64,000 bases of DNA. Source: Helicostylum pulchrum (lineage: Eukaryota; Mucoromycota; Mucoromycetes; Mucorales; Mucoraceae). The notes under the pieces are model-generated. The model was not told the DNA's origin. It did no database searches and saw nothing but the letters and a program-made list of their open reading frames with translations. The stretch is taken from positions 558,001 to 622,000 of the forward strand of contig JAIXMO010000003.1 in assembly GCA_025677825.1 (NCBI GenBank), given 5' to 3'. Of the stretch, positions 20,150-33,016 are shown piece after piece (the stretch's first letter is position 1; each line of letters starts with the position of its first letter). The position numbers and the translations under genes were made by a program.

Positions 20150-23100
20150 TTAAGCGTTCATCGCCGAATCAGATCTTTTAAGGGCGATTAACCCATACAA
20201 CATCTCCTCAGCAGAGGGCCGGCACGAAGCGCCAGACTTCAAACCCTTCGAAAGCAAGTCGAAGTAACAGCTGTAGGAGCTGCTGATTTCCTTGGGCGAG
20301 AAATCTACAGCTCCACCTGCCTTCCTGCACAAGACCTTCTTCTTGAACTCCGTATCGCTCAGTTGAGCCGTCATGAGCTCCGCAAGGATCAATGTCCCCA
20401 TGAAGACGTCAGATGCTTTGGAAAATCTGTGCTTGCTAACCATTTCTGGTGCTGCTACAGATTTAGTCCAAGGCACCTCTTCATCTTCAAGGTCTACGTC
20501 TTCGCGGCCGTAGAACTCCACGCAGGAGCCAAAATCGGTCAAGAAACCAGAGCCAGAACTGTCAATCTATTTTTTTTTTTTGAAAAATGTATAAGTTTGA
20601 TTGGGGGGGTTTTTTATATGTGTGTAAGTGCTACGTTACCAAGTAGTTCTCAAGTTTGAGATCCACAATACCAATGTCTGCGGCGTGAGCATCCGTCAAT
20701 GCCGAGAACAAGCAGATACCTGCGGTAAGCACCTCGGCAGGGAAAAAGTTTCCTATAAGTTTTTTTAAAAAAATTAGTACTACAGCTTTTTTTTTTTTTT
20801 TAAAAAAACAAAAAATAACTTTACCTCGTTTAAAGAGATACTTCCTAGCATCGCCATTTTCGATGAGACGTTGTACTAAGTAGAACTTATCATCGTGAAT
20901 AGTCCATCCAAGGTACCGGACCGTGTTTCGACAGTTTGACAGCTTATGTGCGAAACTAAGCTCTTTGAAGATCTGAAAGTAGAAATCCTCTTCCACCACA
21001 CCAACACGCTTGGTCTTGCAAGCTACTGGCAACTGGTTATAGCTTCCAGCATGAACTATACCTGCTTGGCCTTCACCTAGGACTTTTTTAAACACGGTTA
21101 AGTTCTCGTTGTCGATACGTAAATATTTGAGTACAGGGTCTTCCTGAATCAACAAAAGGTAATCGATAGACTCTTCGGTAGCATCTTGCTCCACAACATC
21201 GGCTTCTTGTTCCTCCTCCATATAATCAGAATCTTCTTCGTCAGACGAAATATCTTCGTCGGATCTTTCTTGCATATGAACTACTGGTAAAAGAGTTTCT
21301 GAAAGCACGAACTCTTCTTCTTCCTTGGGGATAGTTAAGACATTAAGGTCAACAATAAACGAGACAGAGGATCTTCTTCTTGGAGTACGCTTATTTGTAG
21401 TAACAGCAGCAGGTTCGGTAGTATGTCCAGAAAAAGTCTTTCTTTTAGACGCACTGCGAGATGCCGGAGCAACAGTGATACTGGATAATCTTCTCTTCCT
21501 AGAAGTAGCAGCAGGTTCTTGTTTAATGGTACTGGGTTGATTTTTCTCTGGTGGAGAAACACTGAGTTCTTGAATAATGGTACTGGAACCCCGTCGTGCT
21601 GCGGCATACGGTTCAGGTCTTGCTCTTCTTGTAGAAGCGGCCCTTCTTTTAGACTTGAGAGGCTCTGGGTTCATAGAGAGTGATGGTTCAGAAGACACGG
21701 GTTCTTGCTTTGGTTTTAAAGATGCCTTACCTGCAGTAGTAGTAATAGATTTGGTGTCAGTGACAATAGGCTTCTTTGAAAAAGCTTTGGCAGGAGAATG
21801 AGGTAATTTCACTTTTCTAATAACTGGTGCTTTCTTTGTAGCAACTCGCTCAACAACAAGAGAACTGTTGGTAGATGCTGGCATACAAGGTTTTGGTTCG
21901 ATTGATTGAGGAACCTTTTGTGAACGTGTACTAGTACGAAGTTCTTTGTCGACAGTAAAAAGGGTCTTTTCAGAAATATCTGACGAATTGAGTTTTAACT
22001 TGAGTTTGGGAATAGCGAAATTTCTTTTTGCAAGTTCTTGTTGATTACTTGTATTTATACGCTCAAAATCAAGCTCAATACTTGTAGGCGATAATGGTGC
22101 TTGTTCTTGAGGTGGAGGAGAAGGGGATGTTTTTGGAGAACTATTTGGAAGCTTTCTGGTGTAGGCAGGCGTCGCAGCAAGCTTGACTCGAGTAGGTGAG
22201 TCGTTGTTGGTGGGACCAATAAGATAGAGTGGCTTCTTGTGTGTTCTGCTAAGTGAAATTCTGGCTGATGCTTCAGTCTTTTTGATGGGAGAAAAACGAG
22301 GTGGGGGTTGAACCTCCGTGCCACTGTTAGCAACGTATGGTTGATTAGACTTACGTGAAAGGTCTATTAAATAGTAAGGTTGGTTTCTTATTATTGCGTT
22401 AGTTTGTTAATATTTACCATTGTAGTAGTTTGGGTACATGGTATATTTTTCTAGGGTTAAACTTTCAGCAAGCTCTTGATAGCTTTTGTTAATTTCAGTA
22501 GAAGCGTCACTAGGGCACGAAGCGACAGAACCAGTACCGTGTCGGGAATCATCAGAAGTGTAATCAAGTAATGAATCAACTTTATAAGGAGGTATGTTGG
22601 TTTCTTTTTGGGATTCTTTTATTGGCGACAATTCAGTATATGTGTCACTATCAGAGTAATATGGACAGTCTATTACCGGGAGAGAGTTTTAGTATATGTT
22701 CATACATATATATATATTTAAAATATAAACATTACCTTTATACAATGTAAACTTGTCTTTTCGGCTTGGATTTTTTGATTGATGGCCAGCATAATAATGT
22801 TTTTGTGAATCCTCTTCTTCGTGACTGGAGTCAATAATGACTATTTCCTTATCTTTATTTGATTCACTGCGAGTACTGTCAACGACTGATATTGCTAATG
22901 AATCTACTTGATCGGAGGGTATATTAAGGTTTTTGGTTCGTTCACTTTTTCTAGAACGGATCAGAGGTATATTAAGTTGGCTATCTAAGCATGTACGTGG
23001 GTGTGGCTGGTTACGAGCGGGTCTTTTTGAATTTGTAAAGGCTCGATGTGTGCTGCTGGTGTATTTTTCATGTTGACAGAAGTCAGGGCCGTGTTGGGTT

Positions 23101-23198
23101 TTATTTATTGGCTTGTCACACTTTGTACATGTTGCGCTGTGTGGAGTGGGTGCTGCGCTTATTTTACTCATTTGAGATCGTGTGTTCCTAGACTTCAT
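20150..23198 (-). CDS. Large protein-kinase-like protein with variant HRD motif
   Basis: Complement(20150..20566, 20640..20752, 20825..22363, 22418..22669, 22736..23198) gives 927 residues. Residues 1-650 are mostly disordered, Ser/Pro/Lys-rich with acidic tracts. A small Cys/His cluster sits near residues 20-40 (TCTKCDKP...FCQHEKY).

The kinase domain covers about 660-927: Gly-loop GEGQAG (668-673), lysine in VACK (688), catalytic loop IVDLKLEN (780-787) in place of HRDLKPEN, DFG (800-802) and APE (828-830). Catalytic Asp, Lys, Asn and the DFG Asp are kept, so activity is possible although His-Arg is missing. I cannot assign a subfamily.

The start was set at the first ATG (MKSRNTRSQ); the open frame continues upstream without another ATG. 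Confidence 0.75.
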
Positions 23199-24923
23199 TT
23201 CGTCCTTTGTGCGTAAAAAAAAAATAAAAACCAAAGAGTAATAAAGAGAAAAATAAAAGCGTGTTTAATATAAAGGTAGTGTTACTTTTTTTTTTTTAAA
23301 GAGAAAAAGGCGGTTAAAGAAATATAGACAAAGAAAATGATCTGGCCGAAGAAAGACCACAGTCTAATGGCTGGGCGTTTTTATTTAATTCACGTGCTAA
23401 GACTGCTATTTTTATTTATAAGAAAAGGCCATACGGGACACGTAAAGCTCCTTCACGAAAAACAAATACAATAGGGCGTTTTCACTATGAAAGAGAAAAA
23501 GCGTGTTTTTTAAAAAAAAGTCGGTGTTTTAATCCCCTTCGCTTATAAGTAGGTTGCCAAGAATTCCTTTTTTCTTTTTTCTTTTTCTCCAGAGACCTTT
23601 TCCATTTTTTTTTTTGTCTCTAGAGACTAGTTTTGATGTAGCGTGCTAATTAGTTGCGGAAGGAGGGTCTCCTAAGCTTCTAATTAGTAGGTTATGGGGT
23701 TCTCTCCTAGGGGCTAGTTCTCGTGCTGTTCACTAATCAGTAGGTGTAGAATATTAACTAGGGATACTTCTCAGAAGTTATTGATTAGTAGGTACCGGGA
23801 CCCATTCCTGCGACCTTCGTTCAGCATTCACTTTTTTGGGATGATATTAGTCTACACCTTCTCGTGGTTCATCCTTTAACGCTATATGGTTATAAATATA
23901 AAACTGTATAGTAATTAAGAGAGACTAAAACAATAAAAGCTATTTTAACTATATTTTCCTATCTTATTTTTGTATGTGTATATTATTTTTATATTGTTTA
24001 CTTGTATGTTATTTTTATTAAATATCACCTTGGCTTTGTATTAATACCAAGGACGCGTTGTAGTTATCGCGGTAAAAGGGTATCTCATTCAAACAAGCAA
24101 AGAAAGTAATGCAGCCCTAGATGGACATTATTTGGAGTATTTACATTTCTCTTGTTTTTTTTTTGTTACGATCAGTTTGTGTTTGCGTCTGTTGTAATTG
24201 TGGCTGTACTTGTATATTTACTAGGGAAAGAAAAAGCATTGGATGAAGAACTTTTTTTTTTTTTCTTTAAGGAATCTTTATCAGCAAAAAGGTAATAACC
24301 TATTTATCACCGTTTCTTTTCTTCTCATATCTAAATAGTCCACCTTTTCTTCTCCTATGTTCAAAAGCCATTACGTATATTACAAAAGGAAGATAGCAGA
24401 CCATTGAATATATGTTCATCAAGTTTAGATTATTATTGTCTTTTGCAGAAAAGTTATTAATAGTCTACACAAGCCATTAAAGCTCTTTCAAGTATGATTT
24501 CAAGTACACAATCATGTGAAAAAAATTGAAAATCTGAGTTAAAGAAGACGTGCAAGCCAAAAAAGTCTGAAACTTGAAAGCTGTTAATTAAGTTAATTAA
24601 ATGAGTACTTTAAATCAATACTTATCTTTCTTTCTCCATTATTACTATATTTAATATCGATTATTCTGTTAAAAAGATAACCGTTTGGTTAACTTTCATG
24701 ACGTCCAACTAAGAGCTGAAAGTTATTGCGCCGTATGTAATTTTCAGGGAAGAAATAAATGAGATCTCAATAGACATAAAGAATCCTGAGGGCACAAGGC
24801 CAAAATAGTGCATTGGTTATTTGTAACTTTACAAAAAAAAAAGAACCCTAATTTTTATCTCTTCTAAGATAAGCTCAAAATAAAATGGAATACAGGTTTC
24901 TTTTTTTTTTTTGGTTTTTTTTT
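23199..24923. other. Intergenic, no gene seen apart from a repeat cluster
   Basis: About 1.7 kb upstream of both the kinase gene (-) and the F-box gene (+). It contains the repeat cluster at 23646-23792 and a CRE-like TGACGTCC near 24700. No coding frame is supported. Confidence 0.5.
23646..23792. repeat. Cluster of degenerate (C/T)TRATYAGTAGG repeats
   Basis: Copies of a 12-bp motif start at 23646 (CTAATTAGTTGC), 23680 (CTAATTAGTAGG), 23733 (CTAATCAGTAGG) and 23781 (TTGATTAGTAGG). The last three are spaced 53 and 48 bp. Each is followed by a GC-richer block with CTAGGG/CTCCTAG-type palindromic bits. The stretch is visibly richer in G and C than its surroundings. Function is unknown. Confidence 0.4.
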
Positions 24924-25960
24924 ATGTATTCCCTAGAAAACTACAGTAGTATGAATAGAAGTACTGATTTAACGCTCAACGTCTGTAGACTACCTCGAGA
25001 GATCTGGTTGTTTATCTTTAAATGTTTACATTCGGAAGACTTACAAGAGCTATAGTATGTAAATTATGGTATGAAACAGTTTGTTCTTTCTCTCCCCCTT
25101 TCTAAAAAAATGTTTTTTCCGAGTTCGCGTCCTGATCATTCAGAAATCGAGATAAAAATGACGAAAACGTTAGTACTCGACTCGAGAATGTTTCGCTATG
25201 ATTGGGGTGTACACGTTCTGGGATATTTTTCGAATGTAAAAATACTAGAGGTAGAAACGAAGAATCCGACAAAAAAAGGAATCAAGGGTATTCATACAGC
25301 TGTTCAAATATTTGAGAATATAAAGGAACTCGTTGTCTCATACGGCGAAATAAAAAAATGGCAATTAGTAGTATGTGATTCTGTACGTGTTTCTTTTTTC
25401 GCGGTAAGTCCTATTATATGCTTTTACTAGTTAACTGTCTAATTTTCTTACGACAGACGAGTCATCCTTTGTTAAAAGATGTTGCTAATGATCCAATTAC
25501 AGTACCACAAAACTACCACTTTGCCCAACTAATTACTAAGCTTAACACTTACAAAGAAAATGCATTAAAGCAATTTTCATACAACGGAAAGTTTAACAAT
25601 CCCGCTGAAACATTGTCGATTAATGGTATAATGATTGTTGGATGCGAATACGTTGAACAATATGGCTTTAATATCGAATACTGGGAAGCGATTGTACAAG
25701 AACATATTGATAATATTACTAAAGGTAACACGATCTTGAATGTCGATGAAGATATTATTGCAGCAAATGTAACAGAAGCGTCAAAAACTGCCAAAAAATC
25801 ACTTGGTTCTGCTGCCAACCTACTTCAAGCAATCAAGGAAAAAAATACATACAGTGATAATGTCAAAAGATGCCATCAGATGCTTGAGAATCTATTGAAG
25901 CTTGTACCCAAACTAGGCTATTGGCACTTTAAAGGGGATATTTTTCTCTTGAGTAAATAA
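24924..25960 (+). pseudogene. F-box protein gene with disrupted F-box frame
   Basis: The ATG at 24924 opens a frame encoding a good F-box (RLPREIWLFIFKCLHSEDLQ) that meets TAG at 25053-25055. Immediately after, in another frame, DNA encodes VCKLWYETVCSFS, the expected F-box end, before the original frame resumes (PLSKKMFFPSSRPDHSEIEI). Exon 1 ends at 25403 (GCG|GTAAGT); exon 2 is 25457-25960 and ends the protein (...WHFKGDIFLLSK).

Either two compensating indels broke the gene (or are sequencing errors), or an intron from GTATGT at 25055 to the AG before 25125 removes this part. The latter keeps phase but deletes the conserved VCKLW motif. F-box proteins recruit substrates to SCF ubiquitin ligases. 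The C-terminal part has no recognisable repeats. Confidence 0.6.
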
Positions 25961-26305
25961 ATATAAGCGTTTTTTATAAACATTACAGCGGCACTATTTC
26001 ATATATTTTTTTGTTTTGTTTGTTTTAAAATTTTATTACACAAGGGGAAAAAAAAGGGTGTATAAGGGGTCTAATGTAAAGGGGGGGAGGGAGCCGTAAA
26101 GATCATTATTTAGTCATTGTATAAGTCAGATACTAGTATGAAGGAAATTGATACAGAGTAATTGCAGGTGTTCAACTGGTAAAGGCAGTACCTGAAATAA
26201 CCACGTGATTTTTTAATACACATAAAATGAGCGATCTCTTGACTTAAGTGTAACCTGATTCCTCTCTTTTTCTTTTTTTTTTTTTCCTAAAAAAAACAAT
26301 ACACG
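25961..26305. other. Intergenic between the F-box and PXA genes
   Basis: 345 bp, no gene; contains a G-rich patch (about 26080-26091) and a T run just before the ATG at 26306. Confidence 0.5.
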
Positions 26306-28148
26306 ATGAATACCAACATCTCATTAAGACCCTTACATTTACGAATACTGTTTCCTCATCTATTGAGCTTATCAAAATCGAATCCTAAAAGATACAAAGC
26401 GCCTAAAGATATTACCCATTCAAAAGCGATTGACCTGGAACTGTATACTTATTTTGCTTTACTTTTACGAGATTTCATTCATCCATGGTACCGAATGCTC
26501 ACTACAGACGAAGACCTTTCAACTGAAATTCTCGATATATTAACTTTACTTGTTCAAAAGTTAGAGAAAAGACTATGCCAAGAGGTAAATTTATATAAAA
26601 AAAAAAACGTTATTGTTAAATAATTGTTATTAACAAAAAAAGTATTCAATAAGGTGGATTGGACAGAACTCATCTTGTTGGATTTACCTAAACTTTTAAC
26701 ACTACACTATCACGACTACAGACAGGCAAAGAGAAGAGTGTACATGGATCACGGTAGTGGTTGCGAGTCATTATCTGAGTTATTTCACGGTATGCAACCG
26801 CATTTTGCATTACAGCCTGTTGAACATCGCGAACAAGAATACCTAAGATTATTAACTGAATCCTTATTGAAAACTCTATTACAACCCAAGGATTGTCAAA
26901 GTGATTGTGTAAGACATTTAGTGCGTGAAATCTTATCCAACTTGGTGTTATATAATTTAATAGAGGTATTAGCTGATCCTTATACAATCCACATGATCAT
27001 TTGTAAGGTAAATATTTTGTGTCATTTTTTTGTTTGTGTAAACAAATTACATATTTGTAACACTTTGTTTATTATATAGCTTTTATCGTCTTATGAATCT
27101 ACACTGGATGAGTTGGAAGCTTCAGGTCAATTTGCAGAGACGTTCTTTAGTGCACTTACCAACGGTCAATCGCCTTCCAAATTATACGAAACTAAACTCC
27201 ATACATCATTTATTAGCAGCCAGGATGTAAAAGATGCAGCTATTGCAGCAGAGCATGCAAAGGTATTAGCCAAAGAAAAAGAAGAGAGTCTGACCAAACA
27301 AATGCGAAGATTACAGGAAGAACGTAGATTAAAAGAAGGAGCGGATATTGTGATGGAAGAGGAACCACATACAACTGCTGCACATCGTCGTCGATTTTCA
27401 TTCGGATATATTACTTTACAAGTATTAATGGCACCCTTTCGTACCTTTTGGTTTTATATTATGGCTACAATGACACAATCTCAGGAACATTATCAAAGAA
27501 TCAATCAGCACAAAAAACGAACGAGACAGATGAGATTGGTTGAACCTGTTATGGAATTTATCACGATGGCTTGTTTGGTAGAAGATAGACCGGTGTTACA
27601 GTGGGCGTGGCAAATGCTAGCAATGTTTGTTTGGCCGTTGATTAGAGTATTTGGTGGCGGATTGTTGATTGACAAGTAAAAACTGATTACATAATCAAAT
27701 GTATATACTTACGGATTTTTTTTTTTTAGGTTTCTGGAACAAACTGTATTACATGTTTTAAGTGAAGATCATATTGTGTTTTATTTGCGTTTGGGAAGTG
27801 ATTTGTTATGGCCAGATGGTGTGTTCATGCAAAGAGTGGATCCGCCTACTCCTTTACAACGAGAGCAAATGAGAGTACGAGCAGAAAGATTACTGACTAT
27901 TTCTATACCAGGTAAAGTTTCATGTTTTGTACACGAATAAAACAATAAAGTTAACCCCTCCTTTAGCCAATGTACGTGCAATTCTTTTCGGATCAAAGGA
28001 ATTGAATATTTTACAGTCTCATATTCATGATACCCTAGAACCATTACAGAACAAGCAAATCAATAAGCACTTGTTATATATCTTGGTAGACCTTGTTTTA
28101 GCAAAGGTTTTACCTGAACTACTAGTTAATAATGATTCAAACTACTAA
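26306..28148 (+). CDS. PXA-domain protein (sorting-nexin-related)
   Basis: Join(26306..26584, 26654..27007, 27080..27675, 27730..27911, 27967..28148) gives 530 residues. The PXA domain spans about residues 45-215. It shows the YFALLLRDFIHPWYRML start, then HYHDYRQAKRRVYM, ESLSELFHGMQPHFAL and SDCVRHLVREILSNLVLYNL followed by the IEVLADPYTI end. The C-terminal half (about 300-530) is helical and has no PX or RGS domain, so this is a PXA-only or PXA plus nexin-C-like architecture, as in small fungal Pxa1-like proteins rather than MDM1 or SNX13/14. Members act in endosome/vacuole or ER-contact traffic. A hydrophobic stretch near 390 (YITLQVLMAPFRTFWFYIMA) could be membrane-associated. Confidence 0.85.
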
Positions 28149-28409
28149 GGTTTGAATCCTCCTCCTACTCTTTTACATTTTGTAAATAGCTTTTTATGCT
28201 TTTTTGGTAAACATTTTAATTTATTACTATCATCTCGCTACATATATACACACTTTATATTTCACTCATTAAAATATCATATAAAATTAAATTATTCACT
28301 TTCCCCTTTTTTTATAAATAAAGTCTATTCTTTCGGGTTTATGTGTAATATTTTATTATTATTATTATAGAATCAGTTTAGTTTTTACAGGGACGTAAAA
28401 TACATTTGA

Positions 28410-29487
28410 TTATACCATAGTTGAACGGGTTTCTTGGAAATGAATAGTTTCTCTGTCACTTTCATTGTCCAGTATTTTAGCTATCCAGTTACGCACGAGA
28501 TGAATACCAATCATAAAGAAATAAATCACTACGACTGAAATAGCGATTGCAAAGTACCAGATAGCAGCTTTAGGTCCTTGGTTCCAATCCAAGAATGGGT
28601 AAACCCAAACATTTTTACTAGCGATAGAAATGATATGAATATACACGCACAAAAAAAAGGGGGGGGTGGTAAAAAAAACTTACATGGCGTATATAATAAA
28701 TGTTAAAAAAATGTAAAATAAAATAGTAAAAAATGGCATTAAGACCATACGTTTGGGTAATTTCATGCGATTCAAAATAACATCCGTCATCATGGTAAAT
28801 AATGAGAGACCATAAACAGATACGTTTATCCAGGTTAACCATGCAACATCTATAGTAGATATTAGTGATGTTTGATTTTTACTTAGTGCAGAAAAAAAAA
28901 GTAGTTTACCTGCGGTATAACCAGTGACGTTTAAAGGAGACCAGAAAACGACAGGTGTTAATACACTATTTCAATGTTTTAGTAAATTGAATTGTTTTTT
29001 GTGTGCGTGATAGAAATGCTTACTTGAATACGACAACGGTACTGTAGAGCCATTGATATAAATAGTTTAAAAAGGGTGGTTGTTCTAACATGAAATCGAC
29101 TTCTCTATTCCTTATATAACGAAAGTGATGTACGGAAGAAGTCTAACAAAAAAAAAAGTATTATTATAATTATATATATATATATACAATGATTAATAAG
29201 AAAGAGAAACTTACGACTAGATAAGCATGTAAACCAATAAATGTTAGTGTTGTAAAAGAAACAAAAAATCCTTCGAATGAAGTATAAATTATTGCAAGCG
29301 CAAATAAAGACCAAAAGGTGATTGTGGAAAAGAGAGTTAAAATAAGTCGAATAATAAAGAATGATTCGGTAGATATCCAATGTGATGTAAAAACTCTTTC
29401 CGGTTGAAATTTATCCAGTTTAAACCATTGAATAATATTGTAATTAGAATTCGGTACTGCAATATTTAGATATGCTATTGCTCGCAT
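28410..29487 (-). CDS. Multi-pass membrane protein, AIG1/rolling-stone-like
   Basis: Complement(28410..28617, 28684..28849, 28910..28965, 29024..29142, 29215..29487) gives 273 residues with about six hydrophobic helices. Useful motifs are VHHFRYIRN after helix 2-3, VLTPVVFWSPLNVTG, and KNVWVYPFLDWN followed by AIWYFAIAI near the last helix. The aromatic PYPFLD...WYFAIA motif is typical of eukaryotic AIG1/FAR-17a and rolling-stone-like membrane proteins. Some relatives are fatty-acid-ester hydrolases, but I cannot confirm catalytic residues, so function is left open. The gene is convergent with the PXA gene, stops 262 bp apart. Confidence 0.65.
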
Positions 29488-30292
29488 TTTAAAAAGAAGA
29501 AAATAAAAAAAAATGTAAGAGAAATCGAAAGGTTAATATTATTTCTGGATTTTTTGATTTCAACTGTGGACCATGACGAGCTTAAATAAGAAACCAACTA
29601 CTAGTGGGCTTCTTTGTCTTTTTATTTTCTGCGGCTCATTTTGTACTTAATGAAACATTGAAACCCTTTTTTTTTTTTTTTGGTGTCAAGTGAATTATCA
29701 ATCGATTATCCTTTTTCAGATTGTAATAAAGGAACCGGATATGTGTAGGCCCGAATAAATCGTTAGATCACAAAGAGCGCACAATTTGACCTTTTTTATA
29801 ATTATTTGAAAGTACTGAGTCCTCCAACATGAGTTATATTTAGTTGTACTTTTTGAAATATGGTGAATATTATCATGTTGCATGTTAGTGCCTGATGAGA
29901 CTATAAAATTGTATACTTTTTTTTTTTAGCAAGCGCCTTGTATTTTTCTTGTTAAGTTATGTTTTCGAAAAAGTGCAAAAGTAGATAAAAAGAATTAAAT
30001 TTTTGCGTATTTATTGTGCCATTGTTTGATATTCTACCACAAAAGTGATACAAGATAAAAAATAAATACCCTCTTTCAGTACGTAAGTACTCATTATATT
30101 ATTCGTTATGACATATTGTATTAAGGCACTTTTTGAAGCACTCGATTCAGCTTTTGACAGTTGGTTTCACAAACTGCAGAGTTAGTCTTTTTTAATCATA
30201 AAAAGGGTTTATTAATATAAATAGATTGTCTTTTTTATCTGTCTTTTTTTTTATTTATTATTTTGCTCTTTGTTTTCGCTATTTTGCTTTGT
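29488..30292. other. Intergenic, no gene seen
   Basis: About 800 bp of AT-rich DNA between the AIG1-like gene start and the DBP5 stop; short frames only. Confidence 0.5.
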
Positions 30293-32161
30293 TTAAATAA
30301 CTCCCTTGAAAAAGTATTCGACGTTCTGCCAGTCATCAGTTGGAACATGCGCGATTTCTTTACAGAAATGGCGTTCAATTCTTTTCATTCCGTCCCAAGC
30401 TTTCTTACTATCAATTAAGATAATACTGACACCGGTACAACCGAAACGACCCGTACGACCGATTCTATGAAGGTATGATTCGAAATCAATGATATGAAAT
30501 TTATCAAAGTGAAGATCATAATTAATCACTAATGAAACTTGAGGTATATCGATACCACGAGCAATTACATTTGTTGAAATTAAGACCTTGAAAATACCGC
30601 GGCGGAACCCATCCATAAGACTATCACGTTCGTCAGGTAACATAGTACCGTGAAGAGATTTAACCAAATGACCCTGTTCTATCATACGTCTAGCAATCTC
30701 ATCGGATGTATCTCGACGTTCGCAGAAAATAATACTTTGACTCACCGTCAATAAATCATAAATGTTACAAAGAGTCTCATACTTGTGTTCGTCAGACTCG
30801 CACACCATATAGAACTGCTTGATAGCATTGGCGCTCAAGTCCTCGCGTCGAAGTGAAATTTCATTTGCTCCTGATGCAAATTGATTAGCAAAGTTACGAA
30901 CATGTTCTGGGAAAGTGGCAGAGAATAAAACAAGTTGCGGATTTCCTGGAATACATCTATCGTATTGTAAGTTACTATATTTAAACAAACAAAAAAAAAC
31001 GATAAAAAAAAAATTAACCTACCTTTTGATACGGATACTTTGATCACCTAGAGAGGCAGAATCCAACATTTCATCAGCTTCATCTAAAACCAAAATCTTT
31101 ATAGCCTCGACAGACAATTGCTTTTGTCTGATAACACCACAGACTGTACCGGGAGTACCAATGACAACTTGTGAGTAAATGGGTGCATCTCTAACTAGCG
31201 ATTCCCTTATAGCTAATGTACTTGTAACGCCTGTGAATTTACCCATCTCCTGTAAAACGTCAATAATTTGACAAGCAAGTTCGCGAGAAGGTGCAAGACA
31301 AATAGCCTTTTATATAATTAGTATCTCCCCCCTTTTGCAGTGATTACAATTTTAGTTTACCTGAGGAGCTTTTAAATCCAAATTCAATCTGGTGAGCATG
31401 GTAAGAACAATAGTTGCAGTTTTTCCGGTACCACTTTGAGATTGACCGATCATGTTTTTTGGACTAAAAAGTGCACGTTAATATTAAGATGATCAGCTCC
31501 TCTTTTGTATACTCCATACGTACGGATCATTGATAAGTAAAGGAAGCACGCGCTCTTGAAACTTAGAAGGTTTGGTATATGGCATAGCATATAAACCCAT
31601 TAAAAGCTTACGGCTTCTAACAAACGAAGAAAAGAAACAATTTAATAAATCATTATTACTTTTTTATAGATAAAATATCCCCTACAATCCTAATTCTTCA
31701 AATGACTTAACAGAGTATAAAGGTGAGTTGGGATCAGCCTGTTGATCAGCTAACCTGACATGTACAACACCTTCTTCCCTTCCTTCATTTATTATTTAAA
31801 ATCGTTAGTTAGAAAAAAAAAGTCTTTTTTTTTTTACTTTATTAAGAGGTTTAGTAATACTTTTAGGATTAGATGCTTTGTTTTTTTTTTAAAAAAAAGG
31901 TTCATTTAGTAACTTGTTAGTTGTCGAAGTACAAGTTTCTTACCAGATGTTTGGGAGGCTTTATAAATAAACAAAAAAAAAAGTTAATATAAGATAAATA
32001 ACAATATATCATATAGATGCAACTTACCCTCGGCAACATTGCAACCACCAAGTCTAGAGGTAATGTTTTCCATAGGATCTATTTAGAGAGGATAATAGGG
32101 TGTATAAATAACTATTCACTGATTCTATGGCTCTAATCATACACGGATACTTACCAGACAT
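30293..32161 (-). CDS. DBP5: DEAD-box RNA helicase DBP5/DDX19 (mRNA export)
   Basis: Nine exons: complement(30293..30956, 31023..31306, 31361..31463, 31524..31616, 31686..31782, 31861..31875, 31944..31958, 32028..32078, 32155..32161), giving 442 residues. The first exon is only ATGTCTG and exons 3 and 4 are 15 nt each; the exon 4 ends are the least certain part.

Helicase motifs are in order: Q-motif region (SKFQERVLP), [52 protein letters not shown] and [11 protein letters not shown]5-specific sequence includes [24 protein letters not shown] and the final [15 protein letters not shown]5 remodels mRNPs at the cytoplasmic face of nuclear pores with Gle1, and acts in translation termination. 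Confidence 0.92.
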
Positions 32162-33016
32162 AATTGAAAAAAAAAATTAAAGAAAAAGGGGTAGAAAAGG
32201 TTGGCGGCGTGTATCACTTTTTATATCACGAAATGACGTAAATTGAAGACCAAGAGTTTTTATTTTTTTTAATACTTGTACTTATTTTATTATCAATAAA
32301 AGTGACGGATCACTTGCCACGAGAGTACCTACTGTATTTTATGTTTCGTTGCACTAACTTATATTCCTACTAGATATAAAGCTAATATATCGTAACACTT
32401 ATTCAGTACTATTCGTTCTTATTGTTTACGAACCAACCTCTTATTTATGTTTAGGATTCAGTAATCAATTCATCTGAGCAAAAAATTGATTAACAGAATA
32501 CATCAACGCTGTTCATCACGTCAAAATAGTGAGAGGGTACTTTTAATTGCGACATAAATAATACTCCCGAACATCATCATACTCTCCTCTACTATTTAGA
32601 TATCGTTTTTTTTTTTATCCTTGAATATATTTTCAACGGTTTGCCTACCGTCTGTTGATACAAATATCATTTCTCTACCGAAATTAATTTCGATGGATTT
32701 CAGTATAAGTAAAAAAAAACGTGAACATTAAGATATTTTTATACTTTTTTTCATGCATAAGAAGATAGCATTTCGTATACATCCTTTTGTTTTTATACTT
32801 CAATTGTCTTTTTGCATAAAAAAGTACAGCGGGGACATAAAATATCTCTTACAGCTGCAGACCCAATCAACGTTACAAAACGTAAGCTTCAAGCTTTCCC
32901 CCCAAAAACGTCATGCGTGACTTGTTTAACCCCTCCTCTTCTTGTAAAAATAAGTTGGGCCCCTTTATTAGGTTTTTTTTAACATATACTACTTTTTGTT
33001 ATATTATTACAAAGGA
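32162..33016. promoter_or_regulatory. Divergent spacer between DBP5 (-) and MPP-alpha (+)
   Basis: 855 bp without a coding frame; both genes start from here. A CRE-like element ACGTCATGCGTGAC lies near 32909-32922, about 100 bp before the MPP ATG. Other than T runs nothing stands out. Confidence 0.4.
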
